In this document: positions 1 to 11,657 of the stretch, one piece after another | Position numbering within the stretch: position 1 is the first letter of the stretch | How the letters are laid out: each line of letters begins with the position of its first letter | NCBI GenBank assembly: GCA_029204225.1 | Contig: CM055095.1 | Span: 60,156,540 to 60,220,539, forward strand | Reading direction: 5' to 3' | DNA: 64,000 bases | DNA from: Diphasiastrum complanatum | Lineage: Eukaryota; Streptophyta; Lycopodiopsida; Lycopodiales; Lycopodiaceae | The notes under the pieces: model-generated | Database searches by the model: none | Seen by the model: only the letters and a program-made list of their open reading frames with translations | What the model was told of the DNA's origin: nothing | Translations under genes and position numbers: made by a program

Positions 1-343
1 TTTTAATTTTACTCGAAAGTAGGAAAGGGTCTTCCATAAACTTCCGCGGTTTGAACCGTGTGATAAGGGCTCGTCTAACAACCTCCCAATCTATATGCTC
101 AATTTCATCTTGGTTATAGTACGAATCTTGTGTTGCGCCTGTTAAGGCCATAGGAAACAGCTTAAGTTTATCTCGAGGATAAATCTCACCATAGACCTCA
201 TAGGATTCAGCATAGATCTGAAGAAATCGAACTGGATCTGTTAATCCATTATATTTGGGTAGATCCAATCGAGGTGCTCTTCTAACAATAATTGGATTGA
301 CCTCTTGTGGAGCACCTCCAGGAGCAGCTCCAAGGGCAGCCAC
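1..343 (-). pseudogene. Ty3/gypsy gag fragment, runs off window start
   Basis: The minus strand is open from 343 to base 1. It reads as the core of a retrotransposon gag (capsid) protein: a PxRLDLPKYNG start, then VRFLQIYAESYEVYG, then DKLKLFPMALTG and a DWEVVRRALITRF segment. This is the Retrotrans_gag layout found in plant Ty3/gypsy elements. The frame is closed upstream by TAA at 344-346, so the N-terminus is missing. The LTR at 390-2123 lies directly upstream on the same strand, so this is probably the 5' end of a minus-strand element that continues outside the window. Confidence 0.75.
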
Positions 344-389
344 TTAGATCAAATTGATAATGTGATTGGATATAGGTTTTTCCAAAAAC

Positions 390-2123
390 TGTCACAGATT
401 AGATCTTCTTGTTCTAGAACAGTTTCGAGGTTGGTTCTGCCTGTTATCAGGCTTCGTGGGCATTCATTAGATGTGTTCTTGTTATTTCAATGCCCAAACC
501 AGACAGAATGGACTGTTTAACATTGTAGTATTGTCCTACCTGTCAGAGACACTCGGGTTCGTCACTCTTGTAGTGAAGCACATGCATAAACGACCAGATT
601 CAATCAAGCATGCATGCCAAAATGTTCAACCATTAGATCAGCATGCAAAACTGTTGAACAATGACTGAAATCCTACTCTAATGCTACGAAAACGAACTAA
701 AATCAGATCCTAAACACTACTATACTTGCATAAATCCATAAAACAAGAAGTCCAAGATTCAAGAAACCAACCAGCCTTCTGATTCTTGGACATCTCAAGA
801 ACATCAAGAACATGGTTGTAAGGAGATATACAAGAACTACACCACGAACCCAGCCTATCTAGTTTACTTGAATGCTGATTCCTATGTTAATCCACAAACA
901 AGAAATGAAATCTAATCCACTCTAGAAAAGCAGGAAATCTAATCCACTCTAGAAACCACAACCACACACAAAGGAGGGAAGGGCAACATCATGAATGCAT
1001 TCACTCAAGAAACAAGCATAATCAAGGAGCTCAATGGATGCACCAAAACTTGTGGAGGCTCTTCTCATTTCAGCCTAGAGTAGGTACATTTCACAAAAAG
1101 CTCCTATTCACGAATAGGGAGTCTCTTAGATATGCAAGAGAGCTCCTTAGGTGGCATCCTAGTGGCATTTCCACATTACAAAAACTACAAGGTGGCTCAC
1201 TCTAATTTATTTAAGAGGAGTCTACTTGCATTTATTACTTTGCCTAGAAATACTAGTTCCTATATGGCTATTCCATCTTCCGAGATTCACCATGAGGCTT
1301 ACACAGTTTCTACTTGACAATATTGACTAGTATTCCTTGGCTCTCATACTCGGCTCTCAGTCTTCATTCGTCTCGTCTTTTTAGAGACCTCATCGGTCTA
1401 AGGTGGGTGGTGATCTTGGGTAGCTCTGGCCGAGCATCATGGGGATTCATCAGAATCGGCCAATGTGAAAATTGTCAACATTTCCTAGCTAGTTTGAGGC
1501 CTAAATTGGCTAAAATTGTAAATAGTTTTGGTTCTGGAGTTTCACACGTGTGAACCAGGCCACAATGTTTTTATTTACTGTATTTTTTCAGTATGATGAA
1601 GTGTCAAACTTCATACCCTTCAAAATGAGACCATTTTGATGTATTTTGGTCATATAAGCCATTTTTAGCTATTTTTCTATATAGGGAATATCTAGGGTCA
1701 AGTACCTTCTAGAGAGAGGAGAGAGAGTCATCTTCCTCATCCATAAATAGTAGGGAAGTCGTGGAAAACAGGTTGGAGAAACCTTTTGTATGCTTCATTG
1801 AGATCAATAGATCATTGTCATTGTTTCTTCCTCCATTGAGAGCATTGTTGTGTGTATTGTCTTCAAGCTATTGTGTATGATCTTAGGTGCTTTCCAAAAG
1901 TGATAGGCTGATGTATTATGGACTGTATAATGCTATTTTGGGCCGCACTTGATGTTTATGGAAGTTCAATTTGTGATAAATGCTTTTTGATCAAGTTCTT
2001 TGCATTCTAGGTAGCATAGAATGTGTTGCCAATTCCTAGCTTATGTAGTTTGGAGTGCAAGCATTCAAGCCAATGATCTTGGAGTTTAGATCCACTTAGG
2101 ATCTGTATTTTTCACAGCCAACA
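390..2123 (-). mobile_element. Ty3-type LTR (copy 1), split by a solo LTR
   Basis: This sequence is homologous to the LTR copies at 18491-19245 and 38981-40133. Shared blocks are the CTGTTATCAGGCTTC-like stretch, 'CATTCATTAGATGTGTTCTTG', the 'CAAGGAGCTCAATGGATGCAC' block and the terminal 'CGTCAGAATCAGCCAA'. It runs from TG at 390 to CA at 2122-2123 and is interrupted at 1464-2121 by a copia solo LTR plus its target duplication. Without that insertion it is about 1.08 kb. The gag fragment below 343 makes it a minus-strand 5' LTR. No convincing primer binding site is visible between 344 and 389. Confidence 0.7.
1464..2116 (+). mobile_element. Solo LTR of copia family C
   Basis: This 653-bp sequence begins TGTGAAAATTGTC and ends TTTTTCACA. 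It is flanked by a perfect 5-bp duplication GCCAA (1459-1463 and 2117-2121). It resembles the 3' LTR of copia C at 53309-53958 along its length. No internal element sequence is present, so this is a recombination-derived solo LTR. It landed inside the last few bases of the older Ty3 LTR, which gives the order of the two events. Confidence 0.85.
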
Positions 2124-2272
2124 CCTCGCAATGAGTGGCGGATGCCACGAGCTATGCAGGGACCGGATTATTTGTGGTAATGGTCCAACCAATGAACCAC
2201 TACCTCACATAATTGAAGGTCGGCCGATTTTTTTAGGTGTTGTGTATCTCTTCTACTCTCATTCTTTGTCTA

Positions 2273-2330
<58 letters not shown>

Positions 2331-2400
2331 GAAGAGAGCTCTCACTTTGTCTCGTGCGTGCAATTCACAGCAAAAATTCTCTCTCTCTCTCTCTCAAGTC
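2124..2400. repeat. Degenerate MITE-like piece and (CT)n tracts
   Basis: 2128-2226 resembles the MITE family at 14188-14333, sharing the GGACCGGATTATTTGTGGTAATGG block. It is followed by imperfect (CT)n tracts at about 2273-2330 and 2378-2395. The short low-complexity reading frames here are not genes. Confidence 0.55.
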
Positions 2401-3140
2401 CTCACTACATGATTCTAGTCTAAGCATACCAATCAAAGCAACAACACAAGGGAACGGGTGGTGGATAAACCAACCCAACCAAACCTAGATGGTACGGATC
2501 TAGCCCCCAAGCTATGGATCAATCAGAATCATGGAAAGAGGAATGCATGTAGCTACCAATACCAGAATCATGCTTACACTAGTGAGAGCCCAAGAGGTAT
2601 ACTTCTACTCTCCAAGGCCCATGCACCACTAGTAGTGCACTGTGACACCTCACTAGACACCTTTGCAGCCTATTTGGGCCATGTCATCCAGTTCACTAAT
2701 GACTCACTGATAGACCCATACTAGCTCCACCATTAATTATGACCATGTACACATAAGGGCCCCGATTCCCTTATAGTCGCAATTAACTTACGAGTTGTTG
2801 GTCTACCGGTCCCTAGAGTGGACACGCTACCTGAGACTAGTCATGGGCATGACATTATTGCCCCCTTATTCAAGTTCTATCCTTAGAACTTAAAAGTGAG
2901 AAAGTTCCTTCTTCACGAAATCCATGGAAATACTATCCCATCTCTTATTTGGGATATCCAATGGATGCAACAATCTTCCGGCCTTATGGCATTCAACTTT
3001 ATTCAACTGGCATTAGTCACACTTGACCACATAAGATTCTACAAAGGGCTTGAGTTTTGGCCAATAAAAGTCCCTTCATACCAAATCTAATGTACGATGT
3101 ATGTCGGGCTGTCTTGCGCATGGTGAGTCATGACATTCAA
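2400..3140 (-). mobile_element. Ty3/gypsy 3' end: LTR plus integrase remnant
   Basis: This is the inverted copy of 49790-50660. On the minus strand, about 3140-2880 encodes pieces of a Ty3 integrase zinc region and core start (GxxxIHRTLDLV, RDFYWPKLKPFVE, ISMDFV-like). These are broken by stops. They are followed by an LTR-like sequence whose start (TGTCATG) is read near 2855. The LTR includes the CT tract and the CGTGCGTGCAATTCACAGC block at 2354-2372. Confidence 0.55.
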
Positions 3141-3434
3141 CATTGTATCAATTAATTTTGGACTTTGGCAATTTTTTCAAAAATGGATTTGAGAATTTTG
3201 AGACAATGTTCATTTATAAAAATTCGATAATTTAGCAGTATGTGAACCACGTTTGAATTGGGTATGACATGATTGTGTTATGTAAAACACATGCATACAC
3301 AAATATTATAAAACTTCTCATAAACATATCATATGTCAAAAACCTTTTCAAATCAATTAAAAAGTATATAACATTCATCAAAAAATGACACATTAATAGT
3401 ATATCGATAGTCACAATAGTGCGACCGATGTTGT

Positions 3435-4250
3435 TCATGAGCTCTGCCACACAATATGACATTCTATATAAGCACACAAACCAACTTGGAGCACAAAAGG
3501 ATTCAATAATGCTGCTAACACCTCGCCAATGCTTTGCTTTCTTTTTGTGATTGGCTTACATGACACAAAATGTTTTGCCAATTTTTCACTATCTCCGAAA
3601 CACAATCTCAAGAGTTTAAATTTGTCTTGCGCACACTGGCTGACATCATTCGGGGACTCACCATTGTAAAGAACAAACAAAACAGGCTGCAAGTTCGGAA
3701 TAGTTACATTATTCTCTTTCAATGGAGGTGTCAGCTCGTAGTAACCTTCAAAAACAGAACAACATACATCATGCATTGCTTTGATGCTTGATTTGATACC
3801 CTCTTTCCTGTTGTGATCCAGAAAGAGAACAATCACACAGACATTGTGTTGTGGCGTGAGAGTTGTCAAACAATGGCAGACCATTGACAAAATGTAATTG
3901 AAGTCTAAAGACTCAAAGTTATCAAATATATACAATGTGGGATGCTCCCACAACGAAGAAGGAAGTGTCATGAAACTTGAGTCTTCAGCTCCACAACAGA
4001 TGGCCTCCTCATTTTTTGAAGTTTTTACTTTGTAGAAGAACCTCCATTTGGTGCTACTAGAGGTCCCAGTTTCATGCTTAGTATTGTGGATGACAAGATA
4101 TTTTTGTTTAATATTTTCTGCAGCTACTCTCAAGGGAATAGGTATAACACCAATCAATTTTGAAGTTATACCTTTGCCTTTTCCATAGTGCGCTCTAACC
4201 CAATTCCGATAAAAAGTCGGGTCGATGATTTTTTAGAGTTGTGTCATGCT
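3435..4250 (-). pseudogene. Unknown ORF attached to CACTA remnant (left copy)
   Basis: About 240 codons are open from 4157 down to 3435, and the similarity continues upstream to about 4250. There is no ATG at the open end: the frame continues upstream and is broken by one TAA near 4233, where the right-hand copy (48.7 kb) has a serine codon. Visible features are a WRFFYKVKTSKNEEAICC block, PSSLWEHPTLYIFDNFESLD, several hydrophobic segments and a Cys-rich C-terminus. I do not recognise the family. It continues directly from the DUF4216-like part, so it may be the C-terminal extension of the same transposon protein or a captured host sequence. A nearly identical inverted copy lies at 48.7-49.5 kb, and a third begins at 63.95 kb. 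Confidence 0.5.
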
Positions 4251-4254
4251 CTCT

Positions 4255-5092
4255 TTATTGTAGTCCGCATCTGAAGGCAAGTCTTCTTCTGTAGTGCAAA
4301 TTCTGTACAACACTTTGTGCAACCATCTCACGAATCATAAGAAGAACTCCTTCATCAATGTATTTTTCTCTATTTTTTCTTCCAAAATACAATTCTCCAT
4401 TTACAAGCTTCTTTAGGATACGATCGCACATGGCGTTCGGCATATACCTCAAACATCTGAGCTTCAAATCTTCCATTTCATTTTCAACATATGCATTTTC
4501 AAATACATGTCTTGAGCGTGGCTTAATTTGAACAACATACTACCAATCTTTGTTTAGTCGATCTGGTTGAAAAAATACCTGCACACTTAGCTATATTAGG
4601 ATTAGATATTTGTTATGCTCACATTTTAATTCACAATAAATAGATGTAATGAAAAAGTAGTGTAGATGACTAATATAACATTGATCACAATTGACAAAAA
4701 GAAAAAATGTGAAATTCATGCACACCTATTCACAATGACGAGGCAACACCAATGTGTCTGAAAAGTCCATGCTTAATATCTTGGTTGAATCGATAGCAAA
4801 AAATCCACTACGATCTTTTTTTACAGTTGCATTTGACACTCTATATTTGATTTTGAACCATTTCACGTCAAACAACAAATATACCCATTTCACCAAAACA
4901 CACCTCATATATGGCTTGTATGGTTCCTGCATACTCAAGCTCTCCATAAATTGGACTTTGATCTCGAGCACTACTCCGACTTTCTTGATGGAAGTAAGCC
5001 ATGACACCACAATCATAAGTTCGTCGTTTCATATCAATTGATTCAATGCGATGATGACAACCATATGCCCACATTGCACTATAGTCAATCAT
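4255..5092 (-). pseudogene. CACTA (En/Spm) TNP2-type DUF4216 remnant
   Basis: Read on the minus strand, 5092-4726 gives an AYGCHHRIES...RRTYDCGVMAYF segment. After a frame change come YGELEYAGTIQAIYEV and then a KWFKIKYRVSN...SGFFAIDSTK...DTLVLPRHCE segment. Across a 147-bp intron-like gap (GT donor at 4725-4724, AG acceptor at 4580-4579) it resumes as VFFQPDRLNKDWWYVVQMKPRSR. This is the layout of DUF4216 at the C-terminus of plant CACTA transposases (short hinge, 'LF.C.WF', 'LA.Q..QVFY', 'DWWVV.K.KPR'). A TAG just before the donor is shared with the 48 kb copy, so the loss predates the duplication. A further 73-codon piece (4255-4476) leads into the unknown ORF. Confidence 0.6.
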
Positions 5093-5129
5093 CGTACAAA
5101 TTAGAATTGTTCACTTAAAAAAAATAGAG

Positions 5130-5324
5130 TTATAGACAAACCTTCCAATGACATCCTCTTGCAAATTCCCATTTTGTGTCAGATATGAATTGTCCCTTTG
5201 ATCTTACTTGTTGGAGTGTATCAACCATCCAGTCTATAGTGCATTGGTTGGGCAATGGCTCAACATCATGTGAAGGTGTAGCTCGACCTCTACGCCTATT
5301 GCGTCGGTGTCGATTTCTAGTCAA
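5130..5324 (-). other. Short Arg-rich ORF of unknown origin
   Basis: A 64-codon frame with a basic N-terminus (repeated Arg/Asn) followed by a CTIDWMVDTLQQVRS segment. It sits directly upstream of the DUF4216 remnant on the same strand, so it may be another piece of that transposase. I do not recognise it. Confidence 0.25.
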
Positions 5325-5340
5325 TACTCTCTTTTTTTAT

Positions 5341-7198
5341 AATCAGTAAGATATAGAATGATTAAAACTCAACTCTATGTATCCCAGATACTTTTTTGAG
5401 TTAAATGCTCCTATTCATATCACCAAATACAAGAAAATAGCATTCATTCATCTCAATAGCTTGTTTGCCTCCTATGATAACTGGAGATCCAATCAAATGA
5501 AGAACTGTACTCAAGCATCTGCAGACCATAAACTATAGTAGAATAGCATCCACTAGATAAATTAAATTCTCCACAAGTAAAATACTTATCTTGTGAGAAT
5601 GTTTGTGAGATCCATAGGTTCTCAATAATACTGGAGTAAAGATATTCAAAATACTGATATGAATTCTTACTCAATTAATAGACCAAGATTTAATCGTCAC
5701 ACTTAAGAACCATTACAATTCCTTACAGTCCTCTGACAATAATTAACTATCTATTTATGATCCGTCAATCATAAATATTTAGATTCATATTTATGATTGA
5801 CAGATCATAAATAGATAGTTATGATTCGTCAATCATAGTTTTCTGGAATCCCAAAACGATACTTAATCATTGATAGGATACTGGGGTATATGTCCACTTA
5901 ACCCAGGAAAAATAAGAATTATTCCAAAATCTTTCCACTAAGAAAATACTGGAGTTAGGAATATTCTTCAAATAGGATTCTTTAACTGAAGTGAAAGATT
6001 CAAGCTCTATAAACCACTAATAATTAAAGACTGAACGCATACCAAAATGACAATCATCTTCAACTACAAAAAACTTTAGATTACAATTCAAAATCACATC
6101 TAGATATCCAAAGTCTTGCTGAATATCAATTCAGTTATTATTCTTGGATCCATTATGATTCGTTATCCAATTGAGCTCTCTGGGATACAATCACTAATGA
6201 TCTAAGTCCCTTCCTTAACTAAAGAATACTCTATCCCAAGAATATTGTATATCCAATGCACACAATTTTAACTGATGAACCCAAATGATTCACTAATCAT
6301 GCGTCTTACAAGCAATATAATTCAAAACCATTAGTTTCCAGTGAATCCACATCACACTGATTGTTTTACCAATTAACTTTATCATGGAGTAATCAACTAC
6401 TCAAGTTAATTGCCAATGATTCAGAAATCTCAAATGTCTAGGTTCAGATCTTAATTATACTAGTATGACACCACATTTAGATCCTCATTCAAACCATTTA
6501 TAAGTTAATCCATAAATCTTCAATCCAAAGATTTGTTAACTCTGCATGTATCTATCAAAACAATACTTGATCACATATTTATGTTCACCGACTAGGTTAA
6601 GTGCACCAAATAACACTAGTAACCAGGAATACACAGTAGATTCATACAAGATTAATTGTGCACATATGTGAATAATCTCACTATGACCCAGTACATAAAC
6701 ACATTTTTATCTGGCAGATTCCACCAGAACCCACATATGTTACTCACATATCTTACTGAGATCTTGTAACTCGGCTACAAAATAATTTCTATTCCTCATG
6801 AGTAAATAGTTTCTATTCTTCATTGTTCTTTGATAACATTTGTTTACTCACTCTAAATAGAACACGGACGTCTATGACTCAGTTTCTGATTAGACGATGG
6901 TTGTCTCTGACGCCTGAGGAACTCGCGTTATCACACTGCTCTTTCAATCTATTTCAGAACTAAACTTCTGACTAAATTCATTTTTTAGTAATATCACACA
7001 CAAACCATCTCTTGTGAGCATGAATTAATTTATAAGATCCTGTTGGGCAATAGAACACTTAAGTTGTGATTATACTTAGCATAAATATTCTATTAGACTG
7101 TTTTTGCATCTAGAAGCCCATTGTAGCGGGAGAGCTGTTTCACAAATATTCTTGCTCTCTTCTCCGTTCATTTTTTCCATCCTTACATCGTCCCATCA
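5341..7198 (+). repeat. Copia D 5' region / probable LTR (copy D1)
   Basis: This AT-rich sequence is nearly identical to 57047-58905. Its 5.6-6.8 kb part also matches 40966-42115. It ends ...CCCATCA just before a Met-tRNA primer site at 7202, so its right end is an LTR end. The left end is not resolved: D1 is cut off at the CACTA block, and a shorter LTR starting at TGTTGGG (7041) is also possible. It carries the long palindrome at 5745-5820. No gene is seen. Confidence 0.6.
5745..5820. repeat. 34-bp perfect-type inverted repeat (hairpin), D1
   Basis: Arms 5745-5778 and 5787-5820 are reverse complements with one mismatch, separated by the 8-base loop TTAGATTC. The equivalent in D2 (57450-57525) is a perfect match. 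Confidence 0.9.
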
Positions 7199-7201
7199 AA
7201 T

Positions 7202-7213
7202 TGGTATCAGAGC
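7202..7213 (+). promoter_or_regulatory. Primer binding site, initiator tRNA-Met (D1)
   Basis: TGGTATCAGAGC, the standard plant copia primer site complementary to the 3' end of initiator tRNA-Met, lies 3 bases after the probable LTR end. Confidence 0.85.
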
Positions 7214-7267
7214 ATAGACTCATATAAATTGAAAGACTAAGTTTGTTCTATTTCTATTATTGTTAAC

Positions 7268-10265
7268 ATGTCTCATATTGGTAACTCTTCGTCTTCATCA
7301 TCCAACGAGGCTAGAATTATTGACAAGTTCAATGGTTCTAGTTTCTATATCTGGAAGTTAGAACTCCAGATGATGCTGATAGATAGAGATCTTTGGGATG
7401 TAGTAGAAGGTGCTGACCTAAATCCAGAAGATAGTGATCAAGCAAAGGCATGGAAGATCAAAGATCAGAAGGACTTAACATGTATCACACTCAATCTGGT
7501 CGACTCCCAAATATCCCATGTTATCACATGCAAAACCTCTAAGGATGCACTAGATTTGTTATCAAATCTCTATGAGACTCATGATGTAACCACTAAATAA
7601 CATCTTAGAAGAAAGTTCTTTACACTTAGCATGTCGGATTCTACTACCATCACTTCTCACATCAACAGCTTCAAATCTTTAATGGATCAGTTATCAATTG
7701 TAGGATGTACTATTCAAGATGATGATGTTGTTATGACTTTGCTTTCTTCTCTTGTAAAGTTGTATGAACACTTTGTGGTGATGATCTCCACACACCCCGA
7801 CCTCACTCTTCAAAAGGTGGTCGGTCATCTTCTTCAAGAAGAAATGTGGAGAAAGACCATCGGCCTATCCATCAAAGACAAATCGATGGCCCTGTATACC
7901 AAGAAGAAAGACTACTCCAAGGAAAAGAATCAAGTGCAACAGCAACAGTAGAAGCCTCGCACTCAAGGAAAGAATAGTGGATCGGGCAAAAATCATTTCT
8001 GCAGATATTGCAAGAGAGGCAATCACGACATCGAAGAGTGCCGTATCTGCATCTACAATGAGACCAAGAAGCAACAACAGTAACAGCCAGATTCTTCCAA
8101 TGCGATGGAATTCAAGGAGCAAGATACACACCTGTTAATGGCTCGCAATAGTGGCAACAAAGACCACGATAGCTGGTACCTGGACAGCGCTGCTACTCAA
8201 CACATGACCTCTTGCAAGGAATGGTTTACCGAGTATGAAGCTTACATCAGAGATCAATTCCTCTACCTTGGAGATTCAAGCACCATATGCGTTGAAGGCA
8301 AAGGGATAGTCAAGATCACATTCAACAAAGATCTATCTATTTGTGTTTCCAACGTCCTTGACATTCCTCAACTATCAAAGAACCTGTTATCAAGCTCTAA
8401 GATAACTAATGAGGGATACATTATTACTTTCTCATCTGAGTAGTGTATAATCTTCGATGAAGATACTACTCTGACTACATGCACTAGAGTCAGAAATCTT
8501 TATCACTTTCATAGATGATTATTCTATATGGTCTACAGTCATGTTCATTAAGCACAAATTTGAAGCCTTTGAATGCTTCAAGAGATTCAAGGACATGGTT
8601 GAGACACAAATGTCTACGAAAGTGAAAGCACTCCAAACTAATGGTGGTGACGAATACCTCTCTAGCGAGATGCCCGACTACATGGCTGAACATGGTATTA
8701 GAATACAATTCACCACTTCCTATTCGCATCAATAGAATGAGACTGCAGAAAGGAAGAACCAAACTTTTTTCAACTCAGCCAGATCCATGCTACATCAATC
8801 ACATCTACCTGCGAAGTTATGGGCAGAAGCTACTGCCACAGCCTGTTACTTACAGAACAGATCCAGCACCAACGTCGTCAACAACAAAACTCCTTATATG
8901 AAAATTGTCATGGACACAAACCTAGTGTCAGCCATTTAAAAATCTTCGGTTGTATATGTTTTGTTCACATTTCTAAATAGCTTAGGAAGAAGCTAGATCA
9001 TAAGACAAATAAATGTATTTTCATTGGCTATCATGATAAACATAAAGCTTACAAATTTTATGATCCATTCACCAATGTAGTATTTGTCTCTAGGGACGTA
9101 ATATTTCAAGAACATACATACTATGATTTCAAACAACCATCGATAAACAATGTTATGTCATTTCATCCTATTTTATGTAGCATGGATTCTTCCAACGTTG
9201 ATGTTCCTTCTATAGAACTTGTAGCTACAGCTAAAGAAGCCGAGCAGCTGACAATACTTGTCATCAAACCAGACCAAGCCAGCTTGAGCAGATCTGGAGA
9301 ACTTCAAGAAGAAGCATCATCACATCGTGGTCAACCAAACGTTCGCAGATCCTCACAGACTCGGACAGTTCTTGAGAGGTACACACCTCAATCATTCTCG
9401 ACTTCATAAAAAGAACCAAAGAGCCTAGCCAAAGAAATTAACTCCAAGGATGCTATGAAGTGGCAAGAAGCTATGGAAAGCGAGTACAACTCACTTTTCA
9501 CAAACCAGACCTGGACATTGGTCGACTTCCCCACTCACAAGAGAGTTATCGACAACAAGTGAATCTTCAAGAAGAAGATCAACTCTGATGATTCCATTGG
9601 TAAATGGAAAGCGTGGCTAGTGGCTAAATGATTCACTCAAGTCCAAGGATTGGATTATCCAGAACTTTTCAGTCCTATCATCAAGATGCAGTCAATCAGG
9701 ATCTAATTGCGTTAGATCTCAAAATGCACCAAATGGATGTCAAGACAACATTCTCAATGACAACGTCGAAGAGGAGCCGTAAAACTTCCAACCAGAAGGA
9801 TTCAAAGTCAAAGGCCAAGTGCACAAAGTGTGCAAGCTGCACAAAGAAATCTACAGTCTGAAATAGGTCGCAAGAGCATGGTTCGATAGAATCAACTCTT
9901 ATCTCATTCAATTGGGATTTTCAAACAATTCAGCTAACTGTAATGTTTATTCGAAGCATATAGGCACCACTTCAGTTCAAATAGGTCTTTATATAGATGA
10001 TGCGTTTATTTTGTCTAACGACACTTCTCTTCTACACACTACTAAGAGTGATTTGTAAAAGAAATTTGACATGACTAATTTAGGACCTGTCCATTCTTTG
10101 CTAGGAATTCACATTACTAGAAATAGACTTCAGAAGAAGATCTATCTTAGCCAACAAACAAATGTAAAAGACATTTTAGAAAGATTTCATATGTCTGATT
10201 GCAAACCAGTTGACATTAAGAAATGTATCTCTGAGTTGAAATTTCACTTTGGCCTCCAAATTGCC
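7268..10265 (+). pseudogene. Copia D1 gag-pol, decayed, 3' truncated
   Basis: The polyprotein begins at ATG 7268 (MSHIGNSSSSSSNEARIID). In order it contains a UBN2-type gag (WKLELQMMLIDRDLWDVVEG), a CCHC knuckle near 8000 (CRYCKRGNHDIEEC), an aspartic protease (SWYLDSAATQHMTS, about 8170), an integrase core piece (TNGGDEY, ETAERKNQT; 8490-8900), the integrase tail and linker (9000-9410) and RT (9420-10265) with YIDD near 9993. Most stops replace Gln or Trp codons. The pre-integrase/integrase border (about 8450-8490) is deleted. The element ends abruptly after the RT segment at about 10219-10265, with no RNase H, PPT or 3' LTR. D2 at 58973-62490 is a close copy. Confidence 0.85.
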
Positions 10266-11657
10266 AATTAAACCAACTAAACTAGTTAACATTTTTCACA
10301 AAGGTTTTTCTAACAAGGAAATATGCGGATCATCAAATTCACATTCCAATTTCCAGATATTACGTGGGCTTGAGCACCAAAATGTTTTAAAAAATTGAGG
10401 GATGTAGCTAATAACAAATTATAATACTCAAATGTTACATAAAAAATAAAACTCTCATCAACCTTCTTCCTCTCAATTTGTATAATGTGAGAAGCTCCTA
10501 ACATTCACTTGCACTTACTATAAAGAGGAACAACAAGGACAACTTTACTATGTACTTGGTAGTCACTTTAGAAGCACATTTCTATCTGTTTATTATTTAG
10601 CTAGCCATGTCTTTGAGAATCATTACCCTAGGCAACTAGCACATGGCTTTAACTTGCAAAATGTAAGATGATGGTACTATAAATTCATATTCCTTTTCAA
10701 AATGCAACTACAATGGTTAGCTTTTTATTCTACCAAAGGTTGCTAACTGTTTACAGGGGCTTTAAGCCTTAAAAAGTATCATGAATCCACTATTATATTC
10801 TCCCATAATTGATAATTCATAAAAAAATAAGCTTTATCTACTATGTCAACATCAATTATTTTATTATATTTTCTTCACTTTTTGCTCTTCGTATGCTTTT
10901 CACTGTTTTGTTGAGATTTCTTTCTTTCCAAGACAAATAAAAACAAATATCTAAGAATATTGTGCTTAAAGTTGTTATACTCAACAATATGAATATTGAT
11001 GCATAATTTGAGCATATAAACAAAAAATTCAAAAACTTGAATCGCTCGTGTCAACATGATATACAACTATGCTCCTTCCAACAAGTAACAACTATATGTG
11101 GCACACAATTGGATCATGTCTAGACAAACATATAAAAATTCAAGAAATCTATATGGATCTACATACGCTTACTAGTCAAATCATTCACCAATATATTAGT
11201 ACATGTGTGATCAACAAAAACCAATAATGTTATCATATCAACTCCCAGCTATAAACTCTATTTTATCAAATACTAAACTTAACTTGTAACCTATTAACAA
11301 CTATATATGGCACACAATTGGATCATGTCTAAAAAAACGTACAAAAACTCCAGAAATTTATCTGGATCTACATACGCTTATTGGTCAAATCATTCACCAA
11401 CATATTAGTACATGTGTAATTAGCAAAAACCAATAATGTTCATTATATCAACTCTAAGCTAAAAACTCTATTTTATCAAATACTAAACTTAACATGTAAC
11501 CTATTACTTTTACCAAAGCATGCATTTCCATGTTCTCATCTCTCCTATAAAACAAATTTCAAAAAACTTTAATAAAATGAGGTTTAGCACATATTGCAAA
11601 GCAAATCTTTTGGAATAATAACTTGAAATATAAACAAAGGAGAAGAGTGTGTGTGTA
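10266..11657. other. 3' flank of F-box gene with 209-bp tandem duplication
   Basis: There is no gene in this AT-rich stretch. 11087-11295 and 11296-11506 are two tandem copies of a unit of about 209 bp starting AACAACTATAT(A/G)TGGCACAC. From about 10850 onward, the region is duplicated at 53960-54680 together with the F-box pseudogene, including the tandem pair. Confidence 0.7.

Noticed and set aside
3232-3477. 81-codon minus-strand ORF with hydrophobic segments (also at 49423-49668)
   Set aside because: It lies past the end of the unknown ORF in AT-rich DNA. Its similarity between copies follows from the inverted duplication.
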